Source: Hygrocybe punicea
Lineage: Eukaryota; Basidiomycota; Agaricomycetes; Agaricales; Hygrophoraceae
Length of the DNA: 64,000 nt
Reading direction: 5' to 3'
NCBI GenBank assembly: GCA_963556145.1
Contig: OY744462.1
Span: 6,262,001 to 6,326,000 of the forward strand
A model generated the notes under the pieces. That model searched no databases. It was not told where the DNA came from and saw only the letters and a program-made list of their open reading frames with translations. Made by a program: the position numbers and the translations under genes. This document shows positions 12,701 to 24,050 of this stretch, one piece after another (position 1 is the stretch's first letter; every line of letters starts with the position of its first letter).

Positions 12701-13997
12701 GTTCGCTCTTAGGAGCCAATGCACTTACCATGGCTGGTTTTATCTCAATGGCTCCAGCAACGCCTCTTCTCGCTGCAGGGTTCCTCGGAGCAAACACTGT
12801 GCTAAGTTTCATCAAGGGCTTTACCACAACTGCTGCGATCGGGGGAGCAGACATGCGTGCGTAGCTCTCATCTTGTTAAGCTTTCAGATGTTACTCAAGC
12901 CAGTGTCGCAGCTGTGGTCATTACCGTTTTAAATGCATACTCTGGCTTTGCCTTAGTCGCCGAAGGTTCAACCCACCTATTGACCTATAGACCATATGAC
13001 TGAGGGCCTCTCCGCAGGCTTCATGCTCGATAACCCACTCTTAACGACCGTTGGATCTTTGATCGGTGTTAGCGGTTCTATTCTATCTTACATCATGGTA
13101 AAGTGGATTGTGAAGCCGTCTGTATGATGGTGATGGCCTGAACTAATCCCAACAGTGTGTGGCGATGAATCGATCCTTGACAAACGTATTATTCGGAGGC
13201 ATCGGGACCCCAGTTTCGCAAGAGAATCGGAAGATGGAAGGCACGATCACGCAGACTACAATCGAGGATACAGTGGAGGCGTTGACCAACGCAGACAGCA
13301 TCATATTAGTATGACCAATCCTCCATCATCATCCAGAGTCCCCTAGTCGTGGTTAATGTCTGTATTAGGTCGTAGGGTATGGTATGGCCGTTGCAAAGGC
13401 GCAATACGCGATTTCCGAGATCTGTGCGTTGCTTCGAGCCAAAGGGATCACCGTTCGTTTCGCAATCCATCCTGTCGCGGGTCGCATGCCGGGTCAATGC
13501 AATGTGCTCCTAGCGGAAGCTTCCGTCCCTTATGATAGTAAGTACATTGTAATTCACCTTCCTGACGTCTCATCTTATGTGCGTGGTAGTCGTTCTGGAG
13601 ATGGACGAAATCAACGACGATTTCAAGGACACCGATGTGACTCTTGTCATTGGTGCGAACGACACCGTGAACCCTATAGCGTTGGAGGCAGGGTCAGCGA
13701 TTGCTGGCATGCCTGTACTACATGCTTGGAAGAGCAAACAAGTGATCGTGATGAAGAGGGGAATGTCCAGTGGATATGGTCAGTTCTTGATGAACAATTT
13801 TTCAAAAACATATGTGAACTGAACTGTTCCCTCAGCTGATGTTCCGAACCCGATGTTCTACATGCCAGGGACAAAAATGCTGTTCGGCGATGCCAAAGAA
13901 AGCTGTGATGGTAAGACTGGCGTACTTCTGCTCCTTGGTCTGACTTGACCGTGTCTCATGCTTAGCTATTAAACGTGGCCTAGAAGCAAAGAGTTGA
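9730..13997 (+). CDS. NAD(P) transhydrogenase, mitochondrial, proton-translocating
   Basis: Inner-membrane enzyme that uses the proton gradient to reduce NADP+ with NADH. The start is the ATG at 9730; [22 protein letters not shown] cut down is an Arg/Ser-rich, acid-free presequence. Domain I follows ([20 protein letters not shown]; Rossmann motif [20 protein letters not shown]). Then comes a Pro-rich linker ([14 protein letters not shown]), the many transmembrane helices of domain II, and domain III with [41 protein letters not shown] and [18 protein letters not shown]. The order I-II-III in one chain is that of the animal enzyme, not the split bacterial one. More than ten introns were traced, and each join I checked restores the family sequence (for example [16 protein letters not shown] across 12860-12935). 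The chain ends KRGLEAKS at 13997. Confidence 0.93.
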
Positions 13998-14573
13998 TTT
14001 TGTGGGGTTCCTGGTTGGGGCTATGAGGTATGTGATCACAATTATGTTTTGGAACCTAGTCTCACTTCTCTCAGTTTAGATTACATGCTTTTGTTTTTTG
14101 ACTGGTTTCTTATCTAGCTTGATTAGAGGCTCTGGAAAAAACTTCTCTGAACAACTGAACAGAGTGTATATCATAATTACCCAATGGCATCAATGACCCC
14201 CCAATCGATTGGTCTTTTCCAATCGTAGCTTTTCCAAGTATGCTGTCCTCAATGATTGCCAACTTGTTGATAGTATCGTTCCCTGAAATTTCACTATGAT
14301 TGGCATCCTGTCTTCTGTGATGTTGAAAAGTGGTGTTGTGGGCCCCACACTGACTCGTTTTTGAACCAATCTTCCTCTGGGCGCTTACCATGTGTGATAT
14401 GTTACTCAAAATTAATAACTGTAACAGCTCTAAGCAGAAACATCACCAAACATACCCATCCATTGACAGCTACTAAATTACCAGCAACTTTCTTACCTTC
14501 CAAGTTCCAACCAACCTTCCAACACCAGCACTAAAGATCACGTCAACCGCCCGTGTGCGAGTCATCGGGAGTT
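13998..14573. other. Intergenic
   Basis: AT-richer sequence with a minus-strand open frame at 14110-14409 that resembles no known protein. Nothing else was seen. Confidence 0.5.
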
Positions 14574-15009
14574 ATGCGTCGAGCCTACCGTCTGGCGGCA
14601 ATCGCAAGCGTACCCATTACGCTTTACCTTTTAATTATCTTCGCTGTCTTGCCTGTGCCTTTCTTGGATGATAAAGTGGTGCAGGAGATTCTGCCTGTGG
14701 TTAGACGTCGTCATATATTTTGTTGCATTCATGTTCAACTAAGCATTATCAAGTAGATACCGTGGTGGTTTCTTGTTTCGTTGGGGTCTTACTCACTTTG
14801 GTCCCTCGGCTGGGGTCTGTTTACGTTCCCAGAGTGTCCAGATGCATACACTGAGCTGCTGTGTGTGAGTGGACCACCTTGTCTCCAGAATTCCCATGTT
14901 TCCTCCGTCTGTCGTGTGCATTTTCTGCTGCTCACATATACTTTGTATTCATCAGGACATTTCACTAGCGAAAGATGATCTGCGAGCGAAGGGAATTTTA
15001 GTCGACTAA
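14574..15009 (+). CDS. DPM3: Dolichol-phosphate mannosyltransferase subunit 3
   Basis: Small ER-membrane subunit that stabilises and tethers the catalytic DPM1 subunit, which makes dolichol-phosphate-mannose for N-glycans, GPI anchors and O-mannosylation. The ATG at 14574 gives MRRAYRLAAIASVPITLYLL, the first membrane segment. The first intron joins EILPV to IPWWFLVSFGSYSLWSLGWG, the second membrane segment. The last intron joins YTELLC to DISLAKDDLRAKGILVD, the charged C-terminal helix. The motifs LPWWxLVSFGSYSL, FTFPECPDAYTELL and AKxDLRxKG are the family signature. The mature length is about 93 residues, normal for DPM3. All three exons are in phase. Confidence 0.92.
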
Positions 15010-15226
15010 CCCGTCATTCACCTCTATGTAAGGTTGATTCGTGATTCTTTACGGTAATAATTCGGATAGATTTGTCCATCACTTTACATATCTGCGGCTG
15101 CCAGCGGGCGGACATGGTGGGAGGCCACAATCGAAGAAGTTCCTAATGTGTTGGAGTGTCGCCTTGAACAATATTTACTGAATTTGCAAATCGTTCAGTT
15201 GTAGTTTCCCTCTGCCATCGACCATC

Positions 15227-16743
15227 ATGGTGTCTCCAGAAGTATATTCATTGGCTCAAGTCCCCATCACTTCCCATGCCTTCAATGTAGACCGCAGCCG
15301 TCAGTCCTAGAGCGTCCTGCATGAGACCGATCCGCCCTGATTATTTGCTACAGAGGTCGCAGTCAGTTTGAACTCGAACGATATCGAGATATTCTCTCGT
15401 CAGGGAAATCATTGGAAAAGCACAGAGACGCTGTCCGAGGTACGAATCAATCAATCCTCAAGTTCAAAATATCACAATGAACTTCACACCGTCCTGCAGC
15501 ACGACAAAAACATCACATGCATTGACTGGGCCCCCAACTCAAACCGTATTGTTACATCTTCTCAAGACAGGAACGCCTACGTCTGGCAGCAGACACCCGA
15601 TCCGCAAACCGGAAATGTGATCTGGAAACCCACCCTTGTGTTGCTCAGGGTAAACAGAGCCGCCACTCACGTCAGATGGAGCCCGATGGAGGACAAGTTT
15701 GCTGTTGCCAGTGGTGCCCGGTATTTGCTCGTAAATTACTCTGTTTACTGACGAATGTTCATGCTTCTGGTTACCAGAGCGATTGCCATCTGTTCTTTTG
15801 ATCCAGAGAATAATTGGTGGATATCGAAACTATTAAAGAAGCCTATCCGATCCACTGTACTCTGCGTCGACTGGCACCCCAATAATGTGCTACTTGCAGC
15901 AGGTAGCGCCGATATGAAAGCGCGTGTCTTGTCGGCTTATATCAAGGAGGTCGACAAAAGGTATGTCGTACAGGCAATATATGGTCTGTAAAGGGATCTC
16001 ACCTGTGGATGCAGACCAACTCCTACTGTCTGGGGAGAGAAGCTCCCGTTCAATACTGTCTGTGGCGAGTATGCTAGCCCTGCTGGGGGCTGGGTTCACG
16101 CAGTTGGATTTTCACCATCTGGTGATGTGCTTGCGTTTGCAAGTCAGCGGATCCCCTAACTTGGCGACAGAACCGACTTGCTAATGAGTTTCTCTTGCCC
16201 ATCACAGGCCACGACAGTTCGATCAATATTGTCTACCCTGGCGGCGCTGTGTATAACATCAGAATATCCTCACTGCCTTTCGTTACATTATCTTGGACGT
16301 CAGAAGACTCTATCGTGGCAGCCGGCCATGACTGCCAGCCCGTCATGTTTTCCGGGTCTGCTGCGGGATGGCAGGGAAAAGGTAGCCTGGACGATGCGAC
16401 TGCGCCCAAGTCAGCGAGCACTGCCCGCGCTGGCTTTGGGGGGTCTTCACCAGTTGGACGACTCGACAGCGCCGCATTCCGAACGTTCCGCAACGCCGAC
16501 TCTCGTGGTGTATCGGGCACATCCACTTTGTCGTCGTCTTCGACAAAATCAGAACTTACGACCGTGCATCAGAACACCATCACCAGTGTGAGACCGTACG
16601 AGACGAAAGGCAGCCAGGTCACGCGTGTGAGTACCACTGGCGTTGACGGAAAGCTGGTAATATGGAACGTCAACTCGGCCACCGGTGGTGGTGGTGGTGT
16701 TAGTGCACTCGCTGGACGTGTAGGCGGGATGCATTTGAGATAA
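15227..16743 (+). CDS. Arp2/3 complex subunit 1 (ARPC1/Arc40), WD40 protein
   Basis: WD40 subunit of the actin-nucleating Arp2/3 complex. The start is the ATG at 15227 ([20 protein letters not shown]); exon 1 splices (GTCAGT...CTACAG) to give [16 protein letters not shown]. Diagnostic ARPC1 wording follows: [78 protein letters not shown] and [23 protein letters not shown] sequence. Toward the C terminus a Ser/Ala-rich insertion of about 70 residues lies before the last blade, as in other fungal ARPC1. The final blade [11 protein letters not shown] is followed by a Gly-rich tail. The stop at 16743 lies only 50 bp from the stop of the convergent DAD3 gene. Introns were read by frame; the identity is secure. 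Confidence 0.92.
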
Positions 16744-16793
16744 GGGTATAGGTATGATACACTCTGGTAGTTCTATCTGTTGAAATGAGATCA

Positions 16794-17220
16794 TCATCGA
16801 GCTGTTGCCGTGTCGTTTGCGTGGTCGTCGTGACTATGGAAAGGGTCTGAGGGTTGTTCGTTGATGACCCCCCAAACGGACGCTTTGAACTGGAGCCAAG
16901 GTGAGAAATGCAAATGACTTGAGTGAGGAGCACAGACGAGGGTCAAGACCAGCCCCATCTTCTTTTCCAAGACTCTTAAACGTGCTAGCAAGTCCTTGTC
17001 GGGTGCCTCGCTCAGTCTCCTCGTCATCAGCGTCGTCTACGATTGCCAATGTCATCTTTGTTACAGGACCAATTGTTGCTGTTTGTAGTACCTCTTTGAC
17101 ATGTTGGGCCAGCTTGGCGTACTCCCACAGAACCTCGGCTTCTGTTTGCGTCAAGTTGGGGTGGGACTCGTAAGGGTTTTGGCTGAAAATGTCGTTCCCA
17201 GGGACAACGGGACTACTCAT
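16794..17220 (-). CDS. DAD3: DASH complex subunit DAD3
   Basis: Subunit of the fungal DASH/Dam1 ring that couples kinetochores to spindle microtubules. The ATG at 17220 opens MSSPVVPGNDIFSQNPYES, followed by HPNLTQTEAEVLWEYAKLAQ, the conserved N-terminal helix of DAD3. A 55-bp intron (GTACTA...TCGTAG) leads to RRLSEAPDKDLLARLRVLEK and KKMGLVLTL; a second intron joins FKASVWGVINEQ, the end of the family core. About 110 residues, a normal size, with a short Asp/His/Ala-rich tail. Open frames that read through the introns were set aside because the spliced form matches the family throughout. The first coding bases are overlapped on the other strand by a doubtful secreted-protein gene. Confidence 0.9.
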
Positions 17221-17812
17221 CGTTCTGGTTCTTGCCAAGGTCTGCGACGCCCAGACCAGACGCCAAACCAAAAATGCTCGGGATTTCATTGGTCCCGGCG
17301 GCACTCCTCAATATTTTCCTCATGGACTCCATATTCCTCCTGGACAATAACGGGAAATGCATACTCCAGACGTCGGACAAAGAACGGTCAGCGGACTTCC
17401 AGACTTGCCGTGCCCTAGATTATCAGGTATGTATCCTGTCAATCCTGCTGTCTTATCTAGGTACACAATGGATACACGGTCTTCCCTGCCAGTGCTCAAC
17501 TGTCCTTTCGGGGACGGCACTCCATCAATGGTGGCATTGTTTCTTTCCCATGCAACTTGACGCGCATCCAATCAGGTCTGTCCCCATCCGGTTTTTCTTC
17601 TGTTCATCAGCAACGGCGCTGATGCAGTTTATGACATTGTTCGTGAAAAATCACGCCCTCACCACCCTTGCTTTGTTGACCGAACCGACGCAGGCCTTGG
17701 TCGGCCTTCGTTTGTAACGCATTCGGCCATTATCGAGCAGCAATCCAACTCGAACTTTCGTGTCCTCTCGCAGTGTGGAGAAATGAGCTCCGAGCAGAGT
17801 CGCGATGACTGA
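17189..17812 (+). CDS. Possible small spliced gene, hypothetical protein
   Basis: Unrecognised protein; the gene itself is not certain. Two starts are possible. The ATG at 17189 gives MSFPGTTGLLIVLVLAKVCD, a good signal-peptide shape, and can splice at AAG|GTCTGC to ACG TCG GAC. The ATG at 17276 (MLGISLVPAALLNIF) reads straight on. Both join the same body: SDKERSADFQTCRALDYQ, a 40-bp intron with GTATGT and CTAG, then VHNGYTVFPASAQLSFRG. A possible 52-bp intron then leads to VYDIVREKSRPHHPCFVD, ending at 17812. No domain or catalytic motif is visible. If the upstream start is used, the gene overlaps the first codons of DAD3 on the opposite strand. Confidence 0.33.
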
Positions 17813-18578
17813 CTCCGTCATCAGTGGAGTTTCCGCCGCCACGACGACTTTTCACGATGGATCGAAATCTGTGGCCGTTAAACCCGCCGATCATGAACTC
17901 CACCAGGTTGCAAGCTTCAAGCTTCAAGCTTCGAGCTTCAAGATTAACCTCGCGCCGGCGACCGCTGACCTCTGCTTTGTTTAGAGGGCATAACTGGTCG
18001 GAAACTGACTCATGGGCTGATATGTCGGCAGGCCCACATACAGACTACTTTCTACCTCCCTTTTTCCCTCCTGTACATAGCAAGTGCTTATATTCTATCG
18101 TTGGAGTACGGTGCAAAAAGACAATAAGGATAAATCGGGGTCTTCAGATTTGGCAATTCCACGAACAATTGTCTCGGTTGCCCCGTAACCGACAGGCCTG
18201 CCAGTGTCGGACCCTATGATCAGATTACTCAGATTCGACACTCATCGCCTCAGGCTCCAGCTCAGGAGCTGGGTAGCTCTGCCTCAGGCTCTTGAATAAA
18301 TAATAAATAACCCCCGCAGCTGGTCTGTCAGCTCGTTCCGCATCTGTTCCTCGTCACGGCCCATCCTCGAAAGGTATAAGGGTCCCCCATTTCCCATTTG
18401 CAACACTTCTTCCTTTCATTCCACACTTAGCCGCAGAAACAAAGCTTACCCGCTCCTCCCTCCTCCACCCGAATTATCTGTCGTAACCGGCGTGTTGGGC
18501 CAGGTATTCCTTTTTCAGCAACCAATCTGTTGTGTTGCACTTACGCTACACAATGTCAACAGACAATAGAGTACTGAG
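17813..18578. other. Intergenic with short tandem repeat
   Basis: No gene supported. At 17911-17943 a 7-bp unit (caagctt and variants) repeats about four to five times. Around 18240-18290 there are repeated 'ctcaggctc' and 'agctcagg' words. Confidence 0.55.
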
Positions 18579-19719
18579 ATGTCGTGCAAACTTAAAACCC
18601 TGGAGGTTGAGCCTCTCCAGCCTCAGTGCTGCTGTCGTGGGGAACCTGTGCCATACTCCAACGGAGGCATTTCACCTCTCGCCCCGAACCGCAAGCTGTC
18701 TTTTCCGATGTTTTTCATACCAAGACCTTTCCCCCCGCCTGCGCTAGAGGACGTGCCTCTTGAGTATATTGTTGATCAGCTTCATAACTTGGCACCACAA
18801 TACTGGAATAGTCCGGAGACAGCGGACTGTACAATTAGTGAGACGCCCTAGACTCTTTTACGCCATGTAACCTTATCTCATCCTCTTCAATTGTCCAGTT
18901 GTTCCCATCCCATACCCTCAAGGGAGGTCCATGCAGGCTTCGATGTATCCCCCATTCTCTCCAGAGACTTTACCGATGACAAGTCTTCAAGATCCTGCTG
19001 GCTTGGGCAGACGAGTCACAGAACCGAACATTCATTGCAGTCCCCGAATATCCCTAACGGTATGTCTGTCCACTCCACTCCACTTCCTTTACACAACAGT
19101 TGAAACTCGCAAATTGAAGCTTCACATGGACTACCTTTCTGCTCAATCTACCTTTCTCAGGGGACTGTTTAGTGGAGCTTCTCCCCTCGATTTAATCAAC
19201 ACAACGCCGAACTGTCCGCCGGCTTTTAATATTCCACCTTCTACACCCTGTGGAAGATTTATTATTCCAACTAATCGCCTTCCACGACTGTTGCCCTCTC
19301 CAGCAACGCACCCTGTCGTGTTTCTCCCCGTCCCTGATCCCACGTCGTTCCATCTCCTAATCCACTGGATATATTTTGGTCGCACTGAGTACATCGAAGA
19401 CTACCTTGACCAGAATACTATCCAGTGGGAAGGCATTGCTCGGAATGTCGAATACCTTGGTTTACCAGCAGATCTCAAACTATTTTTGGGGAGATGGCTT
19501 CACGACCAGCAACCCCCAGCACGTACACAGTATTATGGCAGCTGTGTGAACGACGACGAGGACTCGGACACCGATATCGACTACTACGGCGATGACGACG
19601 ACGACGACGACGACGACGAGGGAGTGGAGGAGGAACGCATGCACGATGAAGAAGCCCTCTGGAGGGGTCGAGCCAGGACAGCTCGCTCTCTGACACCGCA
19701 TCGACACCGCAGCGCGTGA
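18579..19719 (+). CDS. BTB/POZ-like protein with acidic tail, copy A
   Basis: Basidiomycete-type BTB-like protein of unknown partner. The core after the second intron reads LHMDYLSAQSTFLRGLFSG, a BTB first helix and strand, followed by VVFLPVPDPTSFHLLIHWIY and IARNVEYLGLP, which close the fold. The N terminus holds IPRPFPPPALEDVPLEYIVD. Two introns were placed: one within ADCTI|IVPIP, one at ISLT|LHMDYL. The tail carries a run of ten Asp from a GAC/GAT repeat near 19590 and ends in a basic stretch. The start may be the ATG at 18579 or the internal ATG at 18708 (MFFIPRPFPPPAL), which lines up better with copy B. BTB proteins usually dimerise or adapt substrates to cullin-3 ligases; that role is only a possibility here. 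Confidence 0.72.
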
Positions 19720-20933
19720 TCGTCATCTCTTTCTCTCGCTCGATGTGCGCTTTATCCTTGCTAGCATTACGGGTTGATAATCCCCACCTTTGTTTCGTTT
19801 GCTTCATTCCATCCATGACTCCAAGACGTTTGCACACTTATCATTATTCCTTGCATTTCTTCTGTCAAGGACGTCCACTGTACATCATAATCATTCGCTA
19901 GCCATTATCGTGGTTTGTTGTACCACTACAATGATAAATCGGAATTCCCTGTGGTGAACATAAGTAGTGAGTGAACATTTCTTTGTTTCGGGACTAGTGC
20001 CACGCTTTTTTTTTGCCTCCGCAACGATCTCCGCTCGAGCATTGAAGCAATCTTCATTCACAGGGTCGCTTCAAGTCACCTGTAATCTGCGATTGCAAGT
20101 CGGTCTTACAACCTTCTCAGTAACAAAAGTGTATAGTTCGCGGGCTTTTCCCAATTATTCGTTTCGACGCGTTTTGAAACCAGCGAATACTTGTCGAATT
20201 TCCCAATTTGGTGCGCTATGACAGGGGTATCAACGCCTCAGGCCTCAGGATTGGGGCTCTTTGGGAGAAACAGAACGGGGGAAATTATTGTGCATCCCGA
20301 AGTCTGCCCGTGGTCCATTGGCTTGGAAGTTCGGGAACGCCGGTCAACCACTGGCGAAACTTTCAGAGCCAAAGTCAGGTAAGCCAATCTCACAGATGTT
20401 CGCAATGTAGTGCTACTGAGGACCTAACTACCCTCGAAGACGTATTCATGTTCAGGTCATAGTGACTGGCGAATTCGATCGCGCTTTTTCAAATTTCAAC
20501 GCCAAAGACAATTATTGGGTCATGTGGTTGTATACTACTCGCGAAAAATCGTCTTCTTTCCTACCTTGAACGTTGCCTCGCAGTTCACTGTTCAGTGCTC
20601 GGCCAGCCACTGAACGGCTGCGAATCAGCAAACGCTCACAATTGGGCGCTCTCAATCCGGGGAACGGGTCTCCAGGTTCATAGCTTGTTTTGTATTTTGT
20701 GAACCATCTTCGTCAGCCGCTACGCCCCACCATCTGGATGCCCCTGCACTACCAGCAAGATCATCTATCTTGGGTTCTGTGGTGGCCATACATCCTTTTT
20801 GCAGTGTGTGAAGGCAGACTCTCGGCCATGTCGCTAGACAATAGTACTAATGCGTTTCCTCAGAATTCGCCACATTAACAGAAAGAAGTAAAATCTATCC
20901 TCTCCTTGCAACTGGCAACATCCCCCACACTCA
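19720..20933. other. Intergenic between the two BTB-like copies
   Basis: About 1.2 kb without a supportable coding frame. Short open frames at 20191-20462 and 20690-20878 lack recognisable sequence. It probably holds the copy A terminator and copy B promoter. Confidence 0.5.
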
Positions 20934-21899
20934 ATGTCGTCTTTTATACCAAGACCATTCCCACCACCCGCACTGGTGGGTGTACCTCTGGAATATATCA
21001 TCGATCAGTTACATTCCATGGCCCCACAATTCTGGAATATGCCTGAAACCTCGGACTGTACAATCGGTGACTCGGATTCCCTTACAGCGCTGTGTTGCGT
21101 ACTAATTATTCCTCCATGCATAGTTGTACCCGTCCCACGCACTCAGAGTGGACCGTCGATCATGATTGCGCCTCCCTTCTCTCCGGAGACCTCATCGTTT
21201 GTGGAAAGTAATCCCGATGTTGCTGGATCAAGCAGAACCCCGGATCCCACGATCCATCATCAATCCTTCATTTCACTGGCGGTCTGTCGAATCTCCCGTG
21301 CATTTTGTGTGCTCGCTGACACTCCCACATAACAGCTGCACATGGACTATCTGTCCTCTCAATCTACATTGCTCAGGGCATTGTTTGGAGGCACCTCTCT
21401 CACCGAGCTGATCAACACAACGCCGGACTTTCCGCGCGCTTGGGATAATCCACTCGATGCTGGCTCCGGTCAATCTAACATTCCGGCTGACCATCTTCCT
21501 CGGATTTTACCCTCTGCGGCCACACCCCCGACCGTATTTCTCCCCGTCCCTGATCCAGCGTCGCTCCATCTCCTATTCCACTGGATATACTTTGGTTCCA
21601 CCACTCATATTCAGAATTTCCTCGACCAAGGTATTATCCAGTGGGAGGGCATTGCTCGGAACGTCGAATACCTCGGTTTGCCGATAGAAATCAAGGTATT
21701 CCTGGGAAGATGGTTTCGCGATAAAGTACCAATTCCTAACGGTGTGCCGGTGGATGACTACGACTCTGGTGAACACTCACCAACCATGCGTACTGGGGGT
21801 GAACGCAATAATTCAGATGACGACGACGATGAAGGAATACTTCCTCGGACGGGGAGATCCCCAGCGGCCCGCTCCTCGCGCAGTAACCATAGAACTTGA
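20934..21899 (+). CDS. BTB/POZ-like protein with acidic tail, copy B
   Basis: Tandem paralogue of the gene at 18579. The ATG at 20934 gives MSSFIPRPFPPPALVGVPLE. Both introns sit at the same protein positions and phases as in copy A (SDCTI|VVPVP and ISLA|LHMDYL). The BTB core reads LHMDYLSSQSTLLRALFGG, then VFLPVPDPASLHLLFHWIYF and GIARNVEYLGLPIEIK. The middle loop differs strongly between copies while the core is nearly the same, so the duplication is not recent. The tail has a shorter Asp run and a Ser/Arg-rich end. No partner or catalytic motif is visible. Confidence 0.74.
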
Positions 21900-22369
21900 C
21901 ATTCTGGTACACTCACTCTTTTCTATCTGTTTTATTCTCGCCCTCCAGTTGACCCTCGGATATCTATGCTTCGATGCGGACTTCAAGCCGTCATATTTAT
22001 ACTCTTGTATTATGTCAAGTTACACTGAAGCTCCCCATAGATTTGTGTATTCTTCGAGTAAATTAGCCGAACAAGCATCTCATATTTATCTAGCAGAGAG
22101 ACTGCTGAGTTAAAGCGTAAAATTCTCTTGCTTGAACGACGATACGTGACAACCAATAAGGTTTGGACAACCCGTGGCAGATTTCATATATTGAAATGAC
22201 AATCGTTTCATCCGAACCTCAACCAACCTTTGGAACGCGCCAAGCTGTTCAGCCGGTCAGCTGCCAATTCCAGAAAGCGGGAGATCGCCAGTTCGATAAC
22301 ACAGATGTGGTGGCAACGACATGTAAAACAAAAGGTGATGGATAGTAAAGATGTAACACGGTAAATGTA
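21900..22369. other. Convergent 3' intergenic region
   Basis: Lies between the stops of BTB copy B and the AGC kinase. No gene seen. Confidence 0.5.
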
Positions 22370-23835
22370 TCAACTTGTAGTAGTAGTCCGTTTCTTGGGA
22401 AACCGATCGTCGAATTGGCGATGCACAGGTGGGGAGACAATGTGCAGACCTGGAATTGTGGCTTGGATGGGTAAAGGTTTGTCTAACCAGGTTTCCGTCA
22501 GCTTGGGAGCCTTCGGGATAAAGGGAGCCTTGAGCGTTGAATAGAGAAAGATATGAGCGGAAAGTCAGTGCATGACTGGATGCCCAAAAAGCTTACACGA
22601 TAGTGTTTGCTGTTCATCTTGCCCCAGTCAACATTGCTGAGCCAAGGATGCTCCATCACCTCTGCAACGCCGGATGCGCCCAACCTTTTATCGACCTCAA
22701 AAGTGAGGAGGCGGGACACGATGTCTTTGAGTTTTTTTCCAACTCTGACATTCGCAGGCCATTTGTATACACCAGCCATCGTTCTCTTGAACGTGGCGGC
22801 TTGATCCAATCCAAAGAAAGGCTACTAGGTCCATGTGAGCTTTTCAACATTAGGTGAAGGATCAAGAGAGAGAACAGCTGACCAATTTTCTACTGGTCAT
22901 TTCGAACAAAACGATTCCAGAGGCCCACCAATCGATACCTTCGCCAAAGGGCTGTGGGGAGATGAGTTCGGGTGCCATGTATGCCGGCGTGCCCACCAGC
23001 AGCCAGTCTACATCGTCATCCACCGTAGTCGCCGAACCGAAGTCGGCTAGACAGAGGTAGCCATCCGGCCCCATGAGAACGTTGTCCGGCTTGACGTCAC
23101 GATGCACGATGTTGTGGGACTGTAAAAAGTTGAGGGCGCAAACAATGTTTGCATAGTAAAATGCGGCGGTGGCATTGTCGAATGGGCCTCTTTTTTGAAT
23201 GGCAGCATGGAGGTTACCGCAGGGAATGAGCTCTAACATGAGGTAAAGGCTCTTTGTGTCGAAGAATGTGCTGACGACACTGTTTACGAAAGGATTCCAG
23301 GGTAATGCACAGAGTTGCTGTCTTTCAAAATCCTTATCTTTGGGATTTTGCTTGCCAAGGTGTTAAAACCCTGAAGGGTCTCAGTAGAAAGGGAGACTCA
23401 CCCTATCATTCCGGCGAATGTCTCTCTTTTTAAAAACTTTCATGGCAAAAAGTGTTCCTGGTTTGTCCATGTGGTGCTTCTTAAACTTCCTTCGAACACG
23501 TACGAGGAGCACTTTGCCGTATACCCCTTCACCTGTGTAAGGATAATTGGTGCCCGAATTGGAATCAATCATCAGGAAGCACACCTAGTGTACGAACACA
23601 TTCCAAGTCGTTCAGGGTCAAAGGTGGGGGTCTTGGATCGGTGGGGAATTCCAACAAGTTTGGTGATATGGGCCTGCGAAGCTGCAGAAAGTTGAAAAGG
23701 TAATGAATTGATCTATTCGACGGTGGCAAGAGATGATATATGTTGTACCTGAGGGATCGAAGGATCGGAGGATGGGGCGCTTTTCGAGAGAGGGTCGGTG
23801 CGTTTGCTAGAACGGATGTTGCGAATGGGTGCCAT
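22370..23835 (-). CDS. AGC-family protein kinase, PKA catalytic-like
   Basis: Ser/Thr kinase of the AGC group, closest in wording to PKA catalytic subunits. The best start is the ATG at 23835 (MAPIRNIRSSKRTDPLSKSA), spliced to LRRPISPNLLEFPTDP; a longer in-frame reading upstream begins at GTG. The domain shows the Gly loop GEGVYGKV (made across an intron), the ATP Lys in FAMKVFKK, the catalytic loop HRDVKPDN, the metal DFG in LADFGSATT, GTPAYMAPELI and GIDWWASGIVLFEM. Late motifs KRLGASGVAEVMEHPW and HYRAPFIPKAPK match the PKA tail, but the chain ends soon after with a basic end and no clear FxxF motif. The alanine in PAYMAPE replaces the usual Glu of PKA. About 370 residues. The promoter side is occupied by a foldback element. 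Confidence 0.85.
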
Positions 23836-24050
23836 GGCTCGAGCTCAATTTTGGTGGTGACGAGGGGGACCTTAAGACAGGTGGCCAACATATGGAACAT
23901 ACACCAGTCGCTTTGATCTTGGGTTGTGGCTCGAGCCATCGCACTGGGCCCACTGCCCGCTTTGGCCACACAATGGTGGTCGTCTTGGGACTCTTGGCGG
24001 AGTTGGCGAACAAAGCAGCCAGAGTCGGAGGCTCCTGGACATGCATACAC
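23836..24050. promoter_or_regulatory. Remaining upstream region of the AGC kinase
   Basis: Only about 215 bp separate the kinase start codon from the inverted-repeat element. No specific motif was assigned. Confidence 0.4.

Noticed and set aside
14110..14409. 99-codon minus-strand frame upstream of DPM3
   Set aside because: No recognisable sequence and lies in a promoter region.
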